Assembly (NCBI GenBank): GCA_017504305.1
Contig: JAFVRJ010000004.1
Coordinates: forward strand, 1-55,527
Direction: 5' to 3'
DNA length: 55,527 nt
Source of the DNA: Clostridia bacterium
Lineage (GTDB): Bacteria > Bacillota > Clostridia > Christensenellales > DTU072
Every line of letters begins with the position of its first letter. The stretch's first letter is position 1. The position numbers and the translations under genes are program-made. This document shows positions 53,548-55,527 of the stretch, in pieces. Under the pieces are notes generated by a model that saw nothing but the letters and a program-made list of their open reading frames with translations, ran no database searches and had not been told where the DNA came from.

Positions 53548-54233
53548 TGATAAAATTTGACGCTAATATAATCGAAGATATTATCGGGTACAAATTCCAA
53601 GATCAACGCATCTTAATGGAAGCTTTTACCCATTCCTCATATGCTAACGAAAACGCAGATAGCTCCTACGAGCGTCTTGAGTTTTTGGGCGATAGCATTT
53701 TGGGTATGGTGGTATCGCAATACTTGTTTAATCGTTATCCTGATGAAGATGAAGGTTTCTTAACGAAAGCTAAAGCAAGTATAGTATCGGGAAGAACGCT
53801 ATCTAAAGCGATAGATAGGATGGGTTTGATCAAGTACGTAAGGACGGCAAGCGGATCTATTGAAGAAGAGATTAAGCGTAGTAACAACGTTAAGGAAGAT
53901 ATTTTTGAAGCCATAATCGGTGCAATTATTCAAGACTCCGGCAAATTTGAAGTTGCTGAAGGCTTCATTTATAGCAAACTTGGCAATGAAATGAGCGCCG
54001 ATTTCAAAAAGGTGTCGGTTACCGATTTTAAATCACGACTGTTAGAGCTATGCGCGCAAAAAGGTGGCGTTGACGTGACGTTTGACGTTGTGCCTTTGGC
54101 GGATAACGTTAATAGCGGTTTTATGGCCACGATTCTGCTAAATGGCAAAAAGTACGGAAGTGGCAAAGCACTTTCTAAAAAGAAAGCCGAGCAACAGGCG
54201 GCAAAACAAACGTTGGAGATGTTGAAAATTTAA
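53547..54233 (+). CDS. rnc: Ribonuclease III
   Basis: 228 residues. The catalytic signature ERLEFLGDSILG (about 42-53), the second acidic site EDIFEAIIGAI, and a C-terminal double-stranded RNA-binding domain (DFKSRLLELCAQKGG ... GKALSKKKAEQQAAKQ) are complete. It processes rRNA precursors and other duplex RNA, probably including the SRP RNA precursor. The start overlaps the plsX stop. A terminator hairpin follows. Confidence 0.97.
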   Translation: MIKFDANIIEDIIGYKFQDQRILMEAFTHSSYANENADSSYERLEFLGDSILGMVVSQYLFNRYPDEDEGFLTKAKASIVSGRTLSKAIDRMGLIKYVRTASGSIEEEIKRSNNVKEDIFEAIIGAIIQDSGKFEVAEGFIYSKLGNEMSADFKKVSVTDFKSRLLELCAQKGGVDVTFDVVPLADNVNSGFMATILLNGKKYGSGKALSKKKAEQQAAKQTLEMLKI

Positions 54234-54243
54234 TAATTGTTGT

Positions 54244-54277
54244 AAATAAGCTCTTCAAAGAGCTTATTTAATTTTAG
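54244..54277 (+). terminator. Terminator after rnc
   Basis: Stem AAATAAGCTCT/AGAGCTTATTT around a small loop TCAA, then ATTTTAGGG. The tail is weak in Ts, so some read-through to smc is possible. Confidence 0.7.
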
Positions 54278-54279
54278 GG

Positions 54280-54308
54280 TTGCTTTTTTTTATTATTTAT
54301 TTTATACT
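54280..54308 (+). promoter_or_regulatory. Promoter of smc
   Basis: -35 TTGCTT (54280-54285) and -10 TATACT (54303-54308) with a 17-base spacer, about 50 bases before the smc ribosome site. Confidence 0.6.
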
Positions 54309-54369
54309 TTAAGTTAGAGTAATGCGCGTACATGCGCGATCGCATGCGTGCACGCAAGGAGTTATCACT

Positions 54370-55527
54370 TTGAATCTTAAAAAAATCGAATTGCATGGTT
54401 TTAAATCGTTTGCGGACAAAACGGAAATTCCGTTCGAGTCGAACGTTACCGGTATAGTAGGACCAAATGGTTGCGGTAAGTCGAACGTAATCGACGCTGT
54501 AAGATGGGTACTTGGCGAGCAAGCACCTAAAACTTTGCGTGTTACCAAGATGCCCGACCTTATTTTTAACGGAACAACTAACCGCTTGTCATTGTCTTAC
54601 TGTGAAGTAAGCTTGTATCTTGACAACGAAGATAGAAGATATAACGTTGACTTTGACGAGGTAGTTATCACCCGTAAGTTGGTGCGCGGTGGCGAAGGCG
54701 AATATTTTATCAATCGACAACCATGTAGGCTTAAGGATATCATCGATCTATTCCGCGATACCGGTATTGGTAAGGAAGGATATAGCATTATCGGTCAAGG
54801 TAAAATTGATGAAATACTTTCATCAAGTCCTGATGGTAGACGTAAGATCTTTGAAGAAGCTGCAGGTATTAGCCGTCATAAGGCTCGTAAAATCGAAACG
54901 GAAAGAAAACTTGAGCGCGCTCGTCAAGATATGTCGCGTATCAACGATATTCTTACCGAAGTAGGTTCCACTCTTGGACCTTTGGAAAAGGAAGCAAGCG
55001 ACGCTTGCAAGGTTAAATCTTTACGTGAAAAACTCAAGTATTTAGAGGTTTCTTTATTCTTGCATCAATGCGAAAACAGCTCCGAAAATCGCGAGCGTCT
55101 TCGTGCTAAATTGAAAAAAGCAAACGAGGAATTAGAGACCCAAACCAAGGAGTTGGAGAGACTCAACAACGATTATAACGTAACGATGATGGGTATCGAA
55201 AACGGATCTAAATACTCTAATATGATTCGTGACGAAATCACCAACTTAAGAGTTGCCGCAGAAAAAGCTGCAGGTGATAGTCGTGCGTTGGCTAAAGATA
55301 TCGAGTACATAAAGAAAGATAATCTCGAAATCGAAGAAGGCCGTAAGGTTAATAAAATCAAGCTTGAAGAAAAGGCAAAGCTTATAGAAGAAAAGTTCAA
55401 TTTAACCGTAGAAAAGGGTAACGAACTTAAGATTAAAGAGCAAGAGTGTGATGAAATCACTCAAGAGTACAATAAGATCTCGTATGCTGTTGAGCAACAA
55501 GAAAAGGCAATCGAAGCAAGTAACGAG
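54370..55527 (+). CDS. smc: Chromosome segregation ATPase SMC, N-terminal part
   Basis: The first 386 codons of the gene, cut by the window end. The TTG at 54370 is the start: AAGGAG (54356-54361) lies eight bases before it and the product begins xNLKKIELHGFKSFADKT like all bacterial SMC proteins. Walker A is GPNGCGKSN (about 33-41), and GIGKEGYSIIGQGKIDEIL and the EEAAGISRHKARK segment are intact. From about 165 on comes the coiled coil. SMC forms the condensin-like loop extruder of the chromosome. The rest lies beyond the window. Confidence 0.97.
   Translation, partial: MNLKKIELHGFKSFADKTEIPFESNVTGIVGPNGCGKSNVIDAVRWVLGEQAPKTLRVTKMPDLIFNGTTNRLSLSYCEVSLYLDNEDRRYNVDFDEVVITRKLVRGGEGEYFINRQPCRLKDIIDLFRDTGIGKEGYSIIGQGKIDEILSSSPDGRRKIFEEAAGISRHKARKIETERKLERARQDMSRINDILTEVGSTLGPLEKEASDACKVKSLREKLKYLEVSLFLHQCENSSENRERLRAKLKKANEELETQTKELERLNNDYNVTMMGIENGSKYSNMIRDEITNLRVAAEKAAGDSRALAKDIEYIKKDNLEIEEGRKVNKIKLEEKAKLIEEKFNLTVEKGNELKIKEQECDEITQEYNKISYAVEQQEKAIEASNE

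Noticed and set aside
1..55527. Mobile elements, phage genes, CRISPR arrays, rRNA
   Set aside because: No transposase, integrase, terminal inverted repeat pair, Cas gene or rRNA sequence was recognised on either strand.

Overview
The window looks like a chromosomal segment of a low-to-moderate GC member of the Firmicutes, most likely an anaerobic, gut-type uncultured clostridial lineage. The evidence is the conserved Firmicutes gene orders (ylbH-ylbI-ylbJ/ylbM, rpmF-plsX-rnc-smc, ftsK-rimO-cinA-recA-rny), RNase Y, a class II GlyS, a Bacillus-type large SRP RNA, AGGAGG ribosome sites, TTGACA/TATAAT promoters, and fermentation enzymes (Pta-AckA, indolepyruvate:ferredoxin oxidoreductase). Genus and species cannot be named from the sequence alone. 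I see no phage, insertion sequence, CRISPR array, rRNA or plasmid gene.

Layout. 1-1432: 3' end of a family 3 glycoside hydrolase, then rdgB. 1549-2299: seven tRNA genes on the minus strand, read from one strong promoter that stands back to back with the promoter of the next operon. 2495-9178: a sugar operon, eda-kdgK-GtrA-like-PfkB kinase-GH109-like oxidoreductase-iron alcohol dehydrogenase-hflX. 9222-11925: MFS carrier (minus), nitroreductase-like protein and flavodoxin-like reductase. 11963-12228: SRP RNA (minus). 12398-16197: lipoprotein-proS-lipoprotein. 16262-18905: asd-dapA-dapB (minus), the early diaminopimelate/lysine branch. 19044-22714: membrane protein-hslO-TPR protein. 22717-25139: glyS then a PAP2 protein (minus). 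25224-25937: NodB-like protein. 26087-33513: M16 peptidase-ftsK-rimO-cinA-recA, followed by rny. 35285-36862: DUF3267-like protein, a tiny cysteine-rich membrane peptide (minus), and a CDP-alcohol phosphatidyltransferase.

37009-44610: an aconitase-family hydratase, two phenylacetate-CoA ligase paralogues bracketing iorA-iorB, and a tandem-ACT protein. This looks like a complete 2-oxoacid/aryl-acid module, working either as fermentation of aromatic amino acids or as reductive salvage of aryl acetates. The same strand continues with alr, 5-formyltetrahydrofolate cyclo-ligase, a fused RsmD-CoaD protein, a coiled-coil protein and YlbJ. Then come tmcAL (minus), divergent from pta-ackA, and rpmF-plsX-rnc and the 5' part of smc.

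The points most worth a second look are these. The alanine racemase reading frame appears to begin at an ATA codon placed correctly behind a good Shine-Dalgarno site. RsmD and CoaD are a single fused open frame. The hydratase/PaaK/Ior operon contains a member of unknown function. There is a 63-residue membrane peptide with 15 cysteines and an internal duplication. A perfect 8+2+8 dyad lies between the divergent tmcAL and pta promoters. The apical loop of the SRP RNA does not match the usual GGAA form.
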